From NCBI RefSeq assembly GCF_002100145.1, contig NZ_JXQD01000036.1, forward strand, positions 192,928 to 256,927: a DNA stretch of 64,000 nt. The letters are read 5' to 3'. Numbering within the stretch: the first letter of the stretch is position 1; each line of letters starts with the position of its first letter. A program made the translations under genes and the position numbers. This DNA comes from Vibrio sp. qd031 (GTDB taxonomy: Bacteria; Pseudomonadota; Gammaproteobacteria; Enterobacterales; Vibrionaceae). Shown here in pieces: positions 53,301 through 62,049 of this stretch. Below the pieces are notes generated by a model that was not told the origin of the DNA, ran no database searches, and worked only from the letters and a program-made list of their open reading frames with translations.

Positions 53301-54947
53301 ATTTAGGGACATAACCATACGTTCACGAATCGGATCGATGGGAGGGTTAGTCACCTGAGCAAACAGCTGCTTAAAGTAGTTAGACAGATGCTGTGATTGG
53401 TGCGACAAAATAGCCAGTGGCCAATCCGCGCCCATCGCTGATAGCGGCTCTTTGGCGTCGTTCGCCATTGGAACCAAAATCTCATTGATCTCTTCAGAGC
53501 TCACACCGAAGGCTTGCTGACGATGCAGCAGACGCTCAGGCGTTGGTTGGCTAAATTGGTTGCTGGCACTTGGCAGTTTATTAATGTTAAGCAGGTTCTC
53601 TTTTACCCACTTTTCATACGGCTGCGAATTGGCGATGCCGTCTTTCACTTCTTCATCAGAAATGATGCGGCCTTGCTCAAGGTCAGCAACAAAGATGCGT
53701 CCAGGCTGCAAGCGACCACGGAATTCTACGTTTTCTGGTTTAATATCAACAACGCCTGACTCCGACGCCATGACTAGATAATCATCTTTGGTCACGGTGT
53801 AGCGTGACGGACGTAGGCCGTTACGGTCTAGTGTTGCACCCACTTGAACACCATCGGTAAAGCAGACAGACGCTGGGCCATCCCATGGTTCCATAACGTT
53901 AGCGTGGTACTGATAGAACGCACGGCGCGTTGGGTCCATGTTCTTGTTTTCTTGCCACGCTTCCGGAATCATCATCATCAGGGCATGGGGTAGGCTACGA
54001 CCCGATAGGACGAGTAGCTCAAGGGCCATATCAAAGTTTGACGAATCTGAGCTGCCTTCCTGACAAATCGGCAAAAGCATGTCGATTTCGGCTTGGGTAA
54101 ACAGATCCGACTCAATGATCGCTTCACGCGCTTTCATCCAGTTTAGATTGCCACGTACGGTGTTGATTTCGCCGTTGTGGGCAATGTAACGGAAAGGCTG
54201 TGCTAAGCGCCAGCGCGGGAATGTGTTGGTGGAGAAGCGAGAGTGCACAAGTGCAAGCGCGGTCACCATGGTAGGATTTTGTAAATCTAAGAAATACTGC
54301 GGCACTTGCTCGGTGGTGAGCTGGCCTTTATACACCAATGTCTTGTATGACATTGAGTTAATGTAAAAATCGTCGCCGATGTTGGAGATGCTTTCTAAAC
54401 AGACGCGTACTGTGTAGTTACGCAATACATACAGCTTACGCTCTAGCTCTTCTGGAGAAACGCCAGGACCGCCGCTGATGAAAACATGTTCAAATTGAGG
54501 TTCAGTGCTCAGTGGATCAGCACCAATCATCGAGTTATCGGTAGGTAATACGCGATAGCCAATGACGTCTAACTCAAGGCGTTGTGCGTTACGCTCCAAA
54601 ATGTCGCGACACTGTGCGCGTTTATATTCGTCTTTCGGGAATAGAACAACGCCTACACCGTATTTGTCGAATGATGGCAGCTTGATGCCAAGTTTTACGG
54701 TCTCTTCAAGCAAAAACTCATGAGGCTTTTGCAGCAAGATACCCGCACCGTCACCAGAACAAGGATCGCATCCTTGACCGCCACGGTGTTCCATACGCGC
54801 AAGCATATCGAGTGCTTGAGTTACGACCGCATGCGATTTGCGGTTTTTGAGGTGGGCAACAAAGCCGATACCACAAGCATCATGCTCTAGCTCTGGGGTA
54901 TAAAGACCCTGAGCTGCTTGCTTGTGTTCTACCAGTTCATTAGACAT
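50397..54947 (-). CDS. Glutamate synthase large subunit, second type
   Basis: The 1516-residue protein has the full GltB layout: Ntn nucleophile Cys25 in EHDACGIGFVAH after a 24-residue propeptide, the amidotransferase core ([24 protein letters not shown]), the synthase domain with [21 protein letters not shown] and CHKNTCPVGIATQ, and the C-terminal beta-helix. The start at 54947 is preferred since GGAAGGA lies seven bases upstream; a further in-frame start adds nine residues. It differs clearly from the GltB at 42416, so the two are not a recent duplication. Confidence 0.96.
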   Translation of the reverse strand: MSNELVEHKQAAQGLYTPELEHDACGIGFVAHLKNRKSHAVVTQALDMLARMEHRGGQGCDPCSGDGAGILLQKPHEFLLEETVKLGIKLPSFDKYGVGVVLFPKDEYKRAQCRDILERNAQRLELDVIGYRVLPTDNSMIGADPLSTEPQFEHVFISGGPGVSPEELERKLYVLRNYTVRVCLESISNIGDDFYINSMSYKTLVYKGQLTTEQVPQYFLDLQNPTMVTALALVHSRFSTNTFPRWRLAQPFRYIAHNGEINTVRGNLNWMKAREAIIESDLFTQAEIDMLLPICQEGSSDSSNFDMALELLVLSGRSLPHALMMMIPEAWQENKNMDPTRRAFYQYHANVMEPWDGPASVCFTDGVQVGATLDRNGLRPSRYTVTKDDYLVMASESGVVDIKPENVEFRGRLQPGRIFVADLEQGRIISDEEVKDGIANSQPYEKWVKENLLNINKLPSASNQFSQPTPERLLHRQQAFGVSSEEINEILVPMANDAKEPLSAMGADWPLAILSHQSQHLSNYFKQLFAQVTNPPIDPIRERMVMSLNTYLGKDQNLLTETPEHCQKVELESPVLANSELEKLRAIDNEHLQAKTLDIVFQANEDTGRLERALKRICQYAEDAVVDGYSIILLTDRAVNSNHAAIPAMLAVGAVHHHLIRKGLRAKCDIVVETGDARETHHFATLIGYGANAVNPYLVIETIRDLQTKKKLDPEADPRVLFDNYRKAVNGGLLKIFSKMGISTLQSYHGAQIFEALGISKPVVDKYFTGTVSRIQGLTIDDIAKEVLVRHRVGYPTREIPVNVLDVGGVYQWKQRGEKHLFNPETISLLQQSTREKNYAQFKQYAHAVDAQGDNAATLRSQLDFVKNPAGSIPLEEVEPIESILKRFATGAMSFGSISYEAHSTLAVAMNRIGAKSNSGEGGEDPARFERKENGDWERSAIKQVASGRFGVTSYYLTNSDEIQIKMAQGAKPGEGGQLPGDKVDDWIGATRHSTPGVGLISPPPHHDIYSIEDLAQLIYDLKNANRSGRVNVKLVSEAGVGTIASGVAKAKADVVLIAGFDGGTGASPMSSIRHTGLPWELGLAETHQTLLKNGLRNRIVVQSDGQMKTPRDLAVATLLGAEEWGVATAALVVEGCIMMRKCHKNTCPVGIATQNKTLRERFDGRVEDVVTFFQYMAEGLREIMAELGYRTIDEMVGQSHKLKVRSDIGHWKYKNLDLTPVLHIEQAREEDGVYNQIEQNHNLEEVLDRKLIQAAIPALEKGEAVTADFPIINTDRSAGTMLSNEISKVYKDQGLPQPMQVKFTGSAGQSFGAFLAKGVKFEVEGDANDYWGKGLSGGTLVLYPDSQSTIVPEDNIVVGNVCFYGATSGESFIRGMAGERFCVRNSGAKVVVEGVGDHGCEYMTGGAAIILGSTGRNFAAGMSGGVAYVWDKSGDFESKLNPELVDLDPIEQEDKDLLLDMLTKHVEFTGSDVAKSFLDNFEQSLASMVKVMPRDYKAVLQKRKEQAEQTEAEAV

Positions 54948-55486
54948 AGAACCATCCTTCCAATTTGAGGGCAATCGTTTGCATTGAGTGTGAACGGAGC
55001 AAACGGAGCCAATCCTTATAATCGTATATTCAATCAGCTCTTTGGCTGATGTGAGTCCTTTCTGTCACTCACTGAAAATATCGTGAGAAAAACATTCCCT
55101 TGGTTTGGCACACGAGGAAATCACAAAAGTTAGTGAATCCTATTGGTGGGAGTGTGCTTTTGCCGAAGTATATCCTCTAAGCGAACCCGAATACGGTGTC
55201 CTTTTAGACGATATGTGAAACTATCCTACATTTTTGTTTCTGTGAATTCCATTCAAAATTGCACTTTTATTGCACATAGAAATGAACAACTATGCGTAAG
55301 AATGTGAATCAAACGTTAATGAAACGCACTTTTACTACATAATGGTGCATATCGAAGATTTGATGACACAAAATAGTGCAGGTCACACAGGCTTAATTTT
55401 GCTAGAATTAGCCGAAAATAAATTGCAGGGATGTAATTAAGTTTCACTAATTAGAATTGTCACTCTAATCTAACTTAGGTCGTACC
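54948..55486. other. Divergent control region between the second GOGAT and yhcC
   Basis: The 539-base region separates divergent transcripts. It is AT-rich with no gene. ATCAGC and GCTGAT (55033-55038 and 55045-55050) form a six-base-pair hairpin just upstream of the GOGAT leader. A TAGAAT hexamer near 55405 could be the -10 of yhcC, but its -35 is weak. A TGGCAC motif near 55107 lacks the TTGC half needed for sigma54. Confidence 0.5.
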
Positions 55487-56431
55487 ATGCAGCTCCATCA
55501 ATTAGTCAATACCATAGGTCAGGATCTCCAGCGTCGCTATGGTCAAAAAGTTCATAAGTTGTCACTCCACGGGGGGTTTAGCTGTCCTAATCGAGACGGT
55601 ACGATAGGACGTGGTGGGTGCACTTTTTGTAATGTTGCCTCTTTCGCTGATGAAGCCACTCAAATCAAATCCATTCACGATCAACTGCAAGATCGGGCCG
55701 GTGAAGTTAAACGTGCCAAAAAGTATTTGGCGTACTTTCAAGCCTACACCAATACTTACGCTGAAGTGCAAGTGCTGAAAAACATGTATGAAGAAGCCTT
55801 AAAGGCTGCGGATATGGTGGGCTTATGCGTCGGTACAAGACCTGACTGTGTGCCTGATGCTGTATTAGAGTTGCTGTCTGGTTATGTTGAGCAAGGCTAC
55901 GAAATCTGGCTTGAATTGGGTTTGCAAACCGCCAACAATGACACTTTAAAGCGAATTAACCGTGGCCATGATTTTGAGTGCTATGCAGAGATTACGCGCC
56001 GTGCGCGCGCTTTGGGGATTAAAGTGTGTACCCATTTAATTCTCGGGCTGCCAAAAGAGTCACGCGCTGACTATCACGATACGTTAGACAAAGTGCTTGA
56101 AGTAGGCACCGATGGTATGAAGATCCACAGCTTGCATATTGTCGACGGCAGCACCATGGGTAAAGCATGGAAAGCAGGAAGGTTGGATGTGATTAGCATG
56201 CAAGAGTATGTGGAAGCGTGCAGTGAACTTATTCGAAAAACGCCACCTGACGTTGTATTTCATCGCGTTGTATCTTCCGCTAAAAAGCCAGTGCTTTTAG
56301 CCCCTGATTGGTGTGAGAACCGTTGGTTAGCGATGACGGATATAGGGCGAAACCTAGATCAACTAGGTGCTCAAGGTAGTGATTTAGGTACGCCGTTTAT
56401 TTATCAACAGCCAGTACTTACGTCAGCATAA
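55487..56431 (+). CDS. yhcC: TIGR01212 family radical SAM protein YhcC
   Basis: YhcC is a conserved radical SAM protein of unknown reaction. The 314-residue protein has Cys residues of the family's cluster motif in HGGFSCPNRDGTIGRGGCTFC, where the usual CxxxCxxC is spread out as C-x11-C-x2-C. Further radical SAM features are the GLCVGTRPDC, WLELGLQTANNDTLKRINRGHD and HLILGLPKE segments. Its place next to glutamate synthase and arcB is the same as in E. coli, which argues for vertical inheritance. Confidence 0.92.
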   Translation: MQLHQLVNTIGQDLQRRYGQKVHKLSLHGGFSCPNRDGTIGRGGCTFCNVASFADEATQIKSIHDQLQDRAGEVKRAKKYLAYFQAYTNTYAEVQVLKNMYEEALKAADMVGLCVGTRPDCVPDAVLELLSGYVEQGYEIWLELGLQTANNDTLKRINRGHDFECYAEITRRARALGIKVCTHLILGLPKESRADYHDTLDKVLEVGTDGMKIHSLHIVDGSTMGKAWKAGRLDVISMQEYVEACSELIRKTPPDVVFHRVVSSAKKPVLLAPDWCENRWLAMTDIGRNLDQLGAQGSDLGTPFIYQQPVLTSA

Positions 56432-56608
56432 CTTCTCGGTTATTTTTGCCTAGATGTCACGCATTAGCTTTGACCACCTAAAATTTTTAATGTTTGGTGG
56501 TCAATGGCGCAATACCTCTCCACATCGCTAGCAATTTAGAGATCTAAACACCGCATTTATTTTTCAGTTTAGGTACACTGATCCAGTTCGATTTCAATGG
56601 ATTGCTCG

Positions 56609-58942
56609 ATGAAACCTATAAAAAATCTCGCTCAATATTATGTCGACCTGCTGGTCAAACTTGGCATTATCAAGTTTTCTATTCTTTTAGCCCTAGCGCT
56701 TGTCGCACTCGCTGTAGTGATTCAAGTGGGGATCACCATTGTTCTTAATAGCAGCGTATCTGACGTGGACATTATCCGTTCGGTGTTTTTTGGATTGTTG
56801 GTGACACCGTGGGCTGTCTACTTTCTTACGGTGGTCGTTGATCAACTGGAAGAGTCTCGTCAAAGACTGACTAAGTTGGTCGCGAAGTTGAGTGACATGA
56901 GAGACAGGGATCGCGAGCTTAATGATCAACTTCATCAAAAAGTGGAAGAGTTGAATAAACAAATCTCAGAGCGTGAAAAGTCCGAAGCGGCGCGCCTTGA
57001 GGTTATGGATGATCTTAAGCGGGAAGTGTTTGAGCGTGAAAAAACTCAGATTGAGCTAGCCGAGCGAACCGCGCTGTTGCGCTCCTTTATCGATGCGTCT
57101 CCCGACTTAACCTATTACCGTAATGCTCAGGGGGTCTTTTCTGGCTGTAACAAAGCGATGGAAGAGTTGACGGGGCGTAAAGAGAAAGAACTGGTGGGTC
57201 TTACTCCGTGGGATGTCTATAGCAAAGAAGTCGCGCAGCAAATTGTTGAGACCGACGATAAAGTCTTTAGCAACAATCAGGCGTTAACCTATGAGCAATG
57301 GCTGGAGTATCCCGATGGCCGTAAAGCCTACTTTGAACTGCGCAAGGTGCCTTTTTATGACAAAACAGGTCAGCACTTGGGGTTAGTGGGCTTTGGTCGC
57401 GACATTACCGAACGTAAAGAGCATGAAGACACCCTCGAAAAAGCCAGTCGAGACAAAACCACCTTTATTTCAACGATTAGCCATGAACTGAAGACACCGT
57501 TAAATGGGATCGTTGGGCTGAGTCGTATGATGCTTGAAAGTAAGCTGGATAAGCAGCAGCGTCACTACATGCAAACCATCAATGTAAGTGCCATCACTTT
57601 GGGTAATATTTTTAACGATATTATTGATATGGACAAATTTGACCGCAATAAACTCGAGCTGTTGCCTAAGCCACTGCAGTTTAAAGAGTTCGTCGCCGAA
57701 ATGGAGAGCATTGCAGGATTAATGGGGGAGCAGAAAGGCTTGCGCTTTGATCTCGAAAGGTTAACCGAACTCCCAGATGTCATAGAGGTGGATGCGACTC
57801 GTCTAAGGCAAGTCTTGTGGAACTTAATCAGCAATGCCATGAAGTTTACAAAAGAAGGTGGCGTGGTCATGAGTGTTAGCGCCGACGTGAGTGGGCGATT
57901 GGCCTATATCCAGTTTGAGGTGGAAGATACTGGGATTGGGATCCCTGACACTGAAGTCGACAAAATTTTTGCGATGTACTATCAGGTTAAATCGGGCAAA
58001 GACAATTTGCACGCAATGGGTACCGGTATAGGTCTATCGGTGTCGCGAGAGCTGGTTAATATGATGGGCGGCGATATCGAAGTCAGCAGTGAGCTTGGCT
58101 TTGGAAGTACATTTACGGTTTCCATTGCGGTTCCTATTTCCAACGAAATATCGCTAGAAGTGGCCGATGAACAAGTTGACGCACTCAATATTTTTATGGT
58201 TGAAGACATCGAACTCAATGTGACCGTTGCGCGATCGCTCTTAGAGGGCCTAGGCCATCAAGTCACCGTTGCAATGACCGGTGAAGAGGCATTAAGAAAG
58301 TTTGAGCAAGGGTCGTTTGATTTAGTGTTGCTCGATATTCAATTGCCCGATATGAGTGGCTTTGACGTCGCTCAAGAGTTGCGTAATCGACACCAGCATT
58401 TGCCTCCATTGGTAGCACTTACCGCAAACGTACTCAAGGATAAAAAAGAGTATTTCGAGCGAGGTATGGATGAAGCGCTTAGCAAGCCGTTATCGGCAAA
58501 AGCGTTGAAAAAAGTTCTTGCGAGAGTCGGCAGCAGTGAAGTTGGGGCGTTGCTGTCGCAACCGAGCTATGAATACGAAGCATCAAATGATCATTTTGAC
58601 ACCGTCGTGGATATTGAAATGCTCAGCTCCTACATCGATATAGTCGGCAAAAACCAAGTTCTCGAAGGTGTCTCTGTATTTGAGAAACTAATGCCTGACT
58701 ATACCTCGATACTTCAATCTAACCTCATCGCCAAGGATAAAGATGCCATTGTCTCTGAGGCGCACAAAATTAAGGGAGCTGCAGGGTCTGTTGGGTTGAA
58801 GCGTATCCAGAGCGTTGCTCAAAAAGCGCAATCTCCAGAACTCCCTGCTTGGTGGGAGAATATCGATGAATGGGTTGACGAGATTCGCAATAGTTACCAA
58901 AGTGACGTAGAGATCCTAAAACAGTGGATAGAACAAGCGTAA
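56609..58942 (+). CDS. arcB: Aerobic respiration control sensor histidine kinase ArcB
   Basis: ArcB senses the redox state of the quinone pool and phosphorylates ArcA when oxygen is low. The 777-residue protein has two N-terminal membrane segments, a coiled-coil linker, a PAS domain, a HisKA/HATPase kinase core with His292 (SHELKTP), a receiver domain with Asp576 (LLDIQLPD) and a C-terminal Hpt domain with His719 (EAHKIKGAAGS). His292 and Asp576 have exactly the E. coli numbers, which supports the ATG at 56609 rather than 56597. arcA is only 600 bases downstream, on the other strand. Confidence 0.97.
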   Translation: MKPIKNLAQYYVDLLVKLGIIKFSILLALALVALAVVIQVGITIVLNSSVSDVDIIRSVFFGLLVTPWAVYFLTVVVDQLEESRQRLTKLVAKLSDMRDRDRELNDQLHQKVEELNKQISEREKSEAARLEVMDDLKREVFEREKTQIELAERTALLRSFIDASPDLTYYRNAQGVFSGCNKAMEELTGRKEKELVGLTPWDVYSKEVAQQIVETDDKVFSNNQALTYEQWLEYPDGRKAYFELRKVPFYDKTGQHLGLVGFGRDITERKEHEDTLEKASRDKTTFISTISHELKTPLNGIVGLSRMMLESKLDKQQRHYMQTINVSAITLGNIFNDIIDMDKFDRNKLELLPKPLQFKEFVAEMESIAGLMGEQKGLRFDLERLTELPDVIEVDATRLRQVLWNLISNAMKFTKEGGVVMSVSADVSGRLAYIQFEVEDTGIGIPDTEVDKIFAMYYQVKSGKDNLHAMGTGIGLSVSRELVNMMGGDIEVSSELGFGSTFTVSIAVPISNEISLEVADEQVDALNIFMVEDIELNVTVARSLLEGLGHQVTVAMTGEEALRKFEQGSFDLVLLDIQLPDMSGFDVAQELRNRHQHLPPLVALTANVLKDKKEYFERGMDEALSKPLSAKALKKVLARVGSSEVGALLSQPSYEYEASNDHFDTVVDIEMLSSYIDIVGKNQVLEGVSVFEKLMPDYTSILQSNLIAKDKDAIVSEAHKIKGAAGSVGLKRIQSVAQKAQSPELPAWWENIDEWVDEIRNSYQSDVEILKQWIEQA

Positions 58943-58978
58943 ACTAGTGGGGTCGCGCCTGATTAGAGGAATGAAAAG

Positions 58979-59455
58979 ATGAAGAAGATGAGTGTGATTG
59001 CGCTAGGTTGCGCTGCTCTACTGTCGGGTTGTATGGCTCCACCTCCAGCAGAAGTAATACCTGACCCTTTGCTACCAACGTGGAATCAAAGTGCAGAGCA
59101 ATTGGTTGAGCACGATGGGCAAAGTGCTGTGGTAAAGCTTGAGTCGGCACTATGGATTGATTTGATGCCTAGAATAGGAGATGAAGAGTTCCCTAAGTTA
59201 AAAGGCTCACTGGTGCTAAGCTCTATCGATGAAATTCCTGCAGGGGTTGAAGTTCAAAGTCTGTTGTTTGCCTTTAACGGTGCTACATGGCAGATCAATG
59301 ACTTTGAATTAGAAGCAATCAGTCCATCAATCTGGAAAATCCGTGTTAATGCTAATGTAGATGCGATGGATGTAGAGACTATGGATGTTGCGGTTGAGTT
59401 GAGTAACGAGCAGTGGTTAGTTGAACGCACAGTCAAAGTCGATAAAGTGTATTAA
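58979..59455 (+). CDS. Lipoprotein of 158 residues, unknown
   Basis: The protein has a lipoprotein signal: MKKMS, a hydrophobic stretch and the lipobox LSGC with Cys18, followed by Met-Ala-Pro-Pro, which favours the outer membrane over retention at the inner membrane. The mature part is acidic, with alternating hydrophobic residues suggesting beta strands (VVKLESALWIDLMP, VEVQSLLFAFNG). No family is recognised. It starts 36 bases after arcB and shares a terminator with convergent arcA, so it may be read from the arcB transcript. Confidence 0.75.
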   Translation: MKKMSVIALGCAALLSGCMAPPPAEVIPDPLLPTWNQSAEQLVEHDGQSAVVKLESALWIDLMPRIGDEEFPKLKGSLVLSSIDEIPAGVEVQSLLFAFNGATWQINDFELEAISPSIWKIRVNANVDAMDVETMDVAVELSNEQWLVERTVKVDKVY

Positions 59456-59480
59456 GCTCTTAGAGTGCAGTAATAAAAAA

Positions 59481-59498
59481 AAGAGCCACCAGGCTCTT
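59481..59498. terminator. Bidirectional terminator between the lipoprotein gene and arcA
   Basis: AAGAGCC (59481-59487), loop ACCA and GGCTCTT (59492-59498) form a seven-base-pair stem with an A-run on the left and a T-run on the right, so it can end transcripts from both convergent genes. Confidence 0.9.
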
Positions 59499-59517
59499 TT
59501 TTCTTGTGAACTATCGA

Positions 59518-60237
59518 TTATTGATCTTCAAACTCACCACAGAAGCGGTAGCCTTCACCATGGATGGTGGCGATAATTTCTGGCGTACCTGCAACCGACT
59601 CGAAATGCTTACGAATGCGACGGATAGTCACGTCAACAGTACGGTCGTGTGGTTTAAGCTCACGGCCTGTCATTTTCTTCAATAGGTCGGCGCGAGTTTG
59701 GATTTTTCCTGGATTTTCACAGAAGTGAAGCAGCGCACGGAACTCGGAGTGTGGTAACTTGTAGCTCTCACCTTGTGGGTTAACCAAAGAGCGGCTATTG
59801 ATGTCTAGAACCCAACCGTTAAACACATACTTTTCGACGTTACGCGCTTCTTCGTCATCACTTTTGCTAGACATTGAACGGTTTAAAAGGTTACGAGCAC
59901 GGATAGTCAGCTCACGTGGGTTAAAAGGTTTAGTGATGTAGTCGTCTGCACCAATTTCTAGACCCAGGATTTTATCGACTTCGTTGTCACGGCCAGTGAG
60001 GAACATTAACGCAACGTTTGCTTGCTCACGCAGTTCACGGGCAAGTAGAAGGCCATTTTTCCCTGGCAAGTTGATATCCATGATGACAAGGTTTACTGAG
60101 TTTTCTGATAATAGCTGATGCATTTGATCACCATCGCTGGCTTCAAATACGGTGTAGCCTTCAGCTTCGAAAATGCTCTTTAACGTATTACGTGTAACTT
60201 GTTCATCTTCTACAATCAGGATTTTTGGGGTATGCAT
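59518..60237 (-). CDS. arcA: Two-component response regulator ArcA
   Basis: ArcA is the OmpR-family regulator that represses aerobic respiratory genes and activates some fermentative ones when phosphorylated by ArcB. The 239-residue protein has the receiver domain with Asp54 ([12 protein letters not shown]), acidic residues Asp11 and Glu12 region, and Lys in [10 protein letters not shown], then a winged-helix DNA-binding domain ([23 protein letters not shown]). The ATG at 60237 gives the E. coli numbering; a GTG three codons upstream is possible. The long upstream region carries a perfect FNR box. Confidence 0.97.
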   Translation of the reverse strand: MHTPKILIVEDEQVTRNTLKSIFEAEGYTVFEASDGDQMHQLLSENSVNLVIMDINLPGKNGLLLARELREQANVALMFLTGRDNEVDKILGLEIGADDYITKPFNPRELTIRARNLLNRSMSSKSDDEEARNVEKYVFNGWVLDINSRSLVNPQGESYKLPHSEFRALLHFCENPGKIQTRADLLKKMTGRELKPHDRTVDVTIRRIRKHFESVAGTPEIIATIHGEGYRFCGEFEDQ

Positions 60238-60697
60238 TACTGGCACCTAGTATTCTAAAGGAATTTGTCTAACGAGTTAAATTTTAGGCAAAAAATCAAC
60301 ACGCGGGCAATCTATTTTTAACAATATAGCAAACTTTTCGCTTGCTGTTTTGTTTCAGATCACGCCATTCCCATCCGTGGTACTGTTTAAGATAATTACG
60401 AAACCGTTATTATCTTTCATTTTTGACTAACTTGATGGCAGATTTTACCTATGTAACAGCAGTTTAACAATCAAGAGTTGTTAATTTTTTTCACTTTATT
60501 GATTTAAATCAATAGAAACTTTGTAACAACTGCGCATGATTAATTAGGTTGGTGAATACACTCTAATTTTAAAAATTTATTCAAGTAATTGATGATTTTC
60601 TTGGATATTCAAAGAGTTTGTAGAATAGTGTATCAACATTAGTGCATAGTCATGTGCACTTACGTGCATGGAGCACGAATAATTGAATGGAGGATTT
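60238..60697. promoter_or_regulatory. Divergent arcA / rraA-like control region with perfect FNR box at 60499-60512
   Basis: TTGATTTAAATCAA (60499-60512) matches the FNR consensus TTGAT-N4-ATCAA at every position. It lies 262 bases upstream of arcA and 186 bases upstream of the RraA-like gene. E. coli arcA has a long leader and an FNR-activated distal promoter, so control of arcA is the more likely role. On the rraA side, CATGAT at 60535-60540 would fit a class II -10. No gene was seen in the 460 bases. Confidence 0.7.
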
Positions 60698-61186
60698 ATG
60701 CAAGATATTTTACCGGATCTGTGTGATAAGTACGAAGGACACGTCTTACTCTGGGATATCCCATTACAAAACTTTGGTGGAAAATCAGCGTTTTTTGGTG
60801 AAATTGTTACGGTTCGATGTTTTCAAGACAACTCCAAAGTTCGCGAAGTTGTAACACAACCAGGCAAAGGAAAAGTGCTGGTGGTCGACGGTAACGGCTC
60901 CACCCAACGAGCTTTACTGGGTGATCAGGTCGCTCAGACAGCCATCGACAATGGTTGGGAAGGCATTATTATTAATGGTGCGGTACGCGATGTGGGTGAG
61001 TTATCTGAAATGCCGTTAGGTATCAAGGCGATTGGAGCCTGCCCATTTAAAACCGAAAAACGTGACATTGGTGAGATCAATGTCAGTTTGATGATTAATC
61101 GATTTTCGGTGCACCCAGGAGATTACATCTACGCGGATTGGAATGGGGTACTGGTGAGCAGTGAACCGTTAGAAGTTGTAGCCTAG
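60698..61186 (+). CDS. RraA-like protein / possible HMG aldolase-oxaloacetate decarboxylase family
   Basis: The 162-residue protein belongs to the RraA family: [13 protein letters not shown] start, [38 protein letters not shown] and [17 protein letters not shown]. coli RraA inhibits RNase E; related family members are 4-hydroxy-4-methyl-2-oxoglutarate aldolases that need an RD-x2-E/D motif. Here the segment reads RDVGE, which satisfies that motif, so an enzyme role cannot be excluded. The ATG at 60698 follows GGAGGA (60689-60694). Its 3' end overlaps the convergent gene by 18 bases. Confidence 0.85.
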   Translation: MQDILPDLCDKYEGHVLLWDIPLQNFGGKSAFFGEIVTVRCFQDNSKVREVVTQPGKGKVLVVDGNGSTQRALLGDQVAQTAIDNGWEGIIINGAVRDVGELSEMPLGIKAIGACPFKTEKRDIGEINVSLMINRFSVHPGDYIYADWNGVLVSSEPLEVVA

Positions 61187-61621
61187 TCCTACCGTAATAC
61201 CCTGTTGCCACTCGTCATAATCGAGAGTGGCATGCAGGTTAAGCCCGTTACTCATTTCAAAATTACCCGAGACCTCGGCATTAAAAGAGGGCTCTTCAAT
61301 CACCGCAGTATCGCCGGTGTACAGTGTACTGTTGACTGAAATCTTATGGTTGAACTGGTAACTGACACCACTTAAAAAACCGCGATCGGCCTCAGAGTCG
61401 GTATTCTTGATACGAGTACCCACGTAGAGATCAAACGAGTCAAATAAGTTGTAGGCATAACCACTGTCGATCTGCCAAACATCAAAGCCTTCGTTAGTTT
61501 GGCTTTTAGAGTTCATGAATACTTTGTGCTTGGATTCAGACTCTTCTATGTTCGGTAGGGTGGGTGATGCAAATATAGGAAAAGCAACAGCACAAGCGAT
61601 GAACGACAGAATGTGTTTCAA
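61169..61621 (-). CDS. Small exported beta-strand protein, probably outer membrane
   Basis: The 150-residue protein has a signal peptide ([18 protein letters not shown], cleavage expected after Ala18). The mature part has short alternating strands with aromatic ends ([41 protein letters not shown]) and ends in Phe, the usual last residue of outer-membrane barrel proteins. Six to eight strands fit its size. No family is recognised. It is transcribed toward the RraA-like gene and overlaps its last 18 bases. Confidence 0.7.
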   Translation of the reverse strand: MKHILSFIACAVAFPIFASPTLPNIEESESKHKVFMNSKSQTNEGFDVWQIDSGYAYNLFDSFDLYVGTRIKNTDSEADRGFLSGVSYQFNHKISVNSTLYTGDTAVIEEPSFNAEVSGNFEMSNGLNLHATLDYDEWQQGITVGLGYNF

Positions 61622-61904
61622 GATGCGCTCCTTGCTGCTATTAAATAGACGATAAGTATGGCCTTAAGTGCACAATATTTCTACAACACAATCAAGCCTT
61701 TTTACAATGGATCACAGTTTTCCTGCATCTGGCTGCATTAGGCGCAACATTAATTGCCGTACTTAGAGTAACCATCAAGTTTGGGTTGGATGTATCATTC
61801 TTGTTCTCATAGTCTAAATGAAAGAAAATTCAATTATTGTTTGACTCAAGTATCCAAAGTAGGTATTCATAGAGGAAAGCAAAATATAATTGAAACACAA
61901 CGCA
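61622..61904. other. Intergenic region with promoter area of the threonine operon
   Basis: Divergent gap between the small outer-membrane-like gene and the threonine leader. No gene is supported. It should hold promoters for both sides; no clean consensus pair was picked out. AGAGGA at 61871-61876 may be part of the leader peptide's ribosome binding site. Confidence 0.5.
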
Positions 61905-61976
61905 ATGATTTTAAACAGCCGCCTAATTACCACCATGATTATTACCGACACAGAGGATGTTGGGGCAGGCTGCTAA
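61905..61976 (+). CDS. thrL: thr operon leader peptide ThrL
   Basis: A 23-residue frame, MILNSRLITTMIITDTEDVG followed by AGC, holds four Thr and four Ile codons, most in the run ITTMIITDT. E. coli ThrL has the same logic and a similar Gly-Ala-Gly end. Ribosome stalling at these codons when threonyl- or isoleucyl-tRNA is scarce would free the antiterminator just downstream. The start is uncertain: an in-frame TTG at 61890 is possible, and the visible ribosome binding site is not ideally placed for either. Confidence 0.75.
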   Translation: MILNSRLITTMIITDTEDVGAGC

Positions 61977-62026
61977 GCGAAATTTATAAAAAGGCCTGTA
62001 TCCAACAAGATACAGGCCTTTTTTTT
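61959..62026 (+). promoter_or_regulatory. thr operon attenuator (terminator and antiterminator)
   Basis: The terminator stem is AAGGCCTGTATC (61991-62002), loop CAACAA, GATACAGGCCTT (62009-62020), followed by a T-run to 62026. The alternative pairing is GTTGGGGCAGGC (61959-61970), at the end of the leader frame, with GCCTGTATCCAAC (61994-62006), which breaks the terminator. CAGCC early in the leader can pair with GGCTG and shield the antiterminator. This is a complete transcription-attenuation switch for thrA expression. Confidence 0.85.
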
Positions 62027-62049
62027 GAAATTTGAACAGGGAGAAAGGA

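Noticed and set aside
55100-55125. TGGCAC motif as a possible sigma54 promoter for the second glutamate synthase.
   Set aside because: The matching TTGC element at the fixed distance is missing.
61781-62035. 84-codon frame upstream of thrA.
   Set aside because: It overlaps the leader peptide and attenuator in another frame and continues through the terminator stem; no ribosome binding site.
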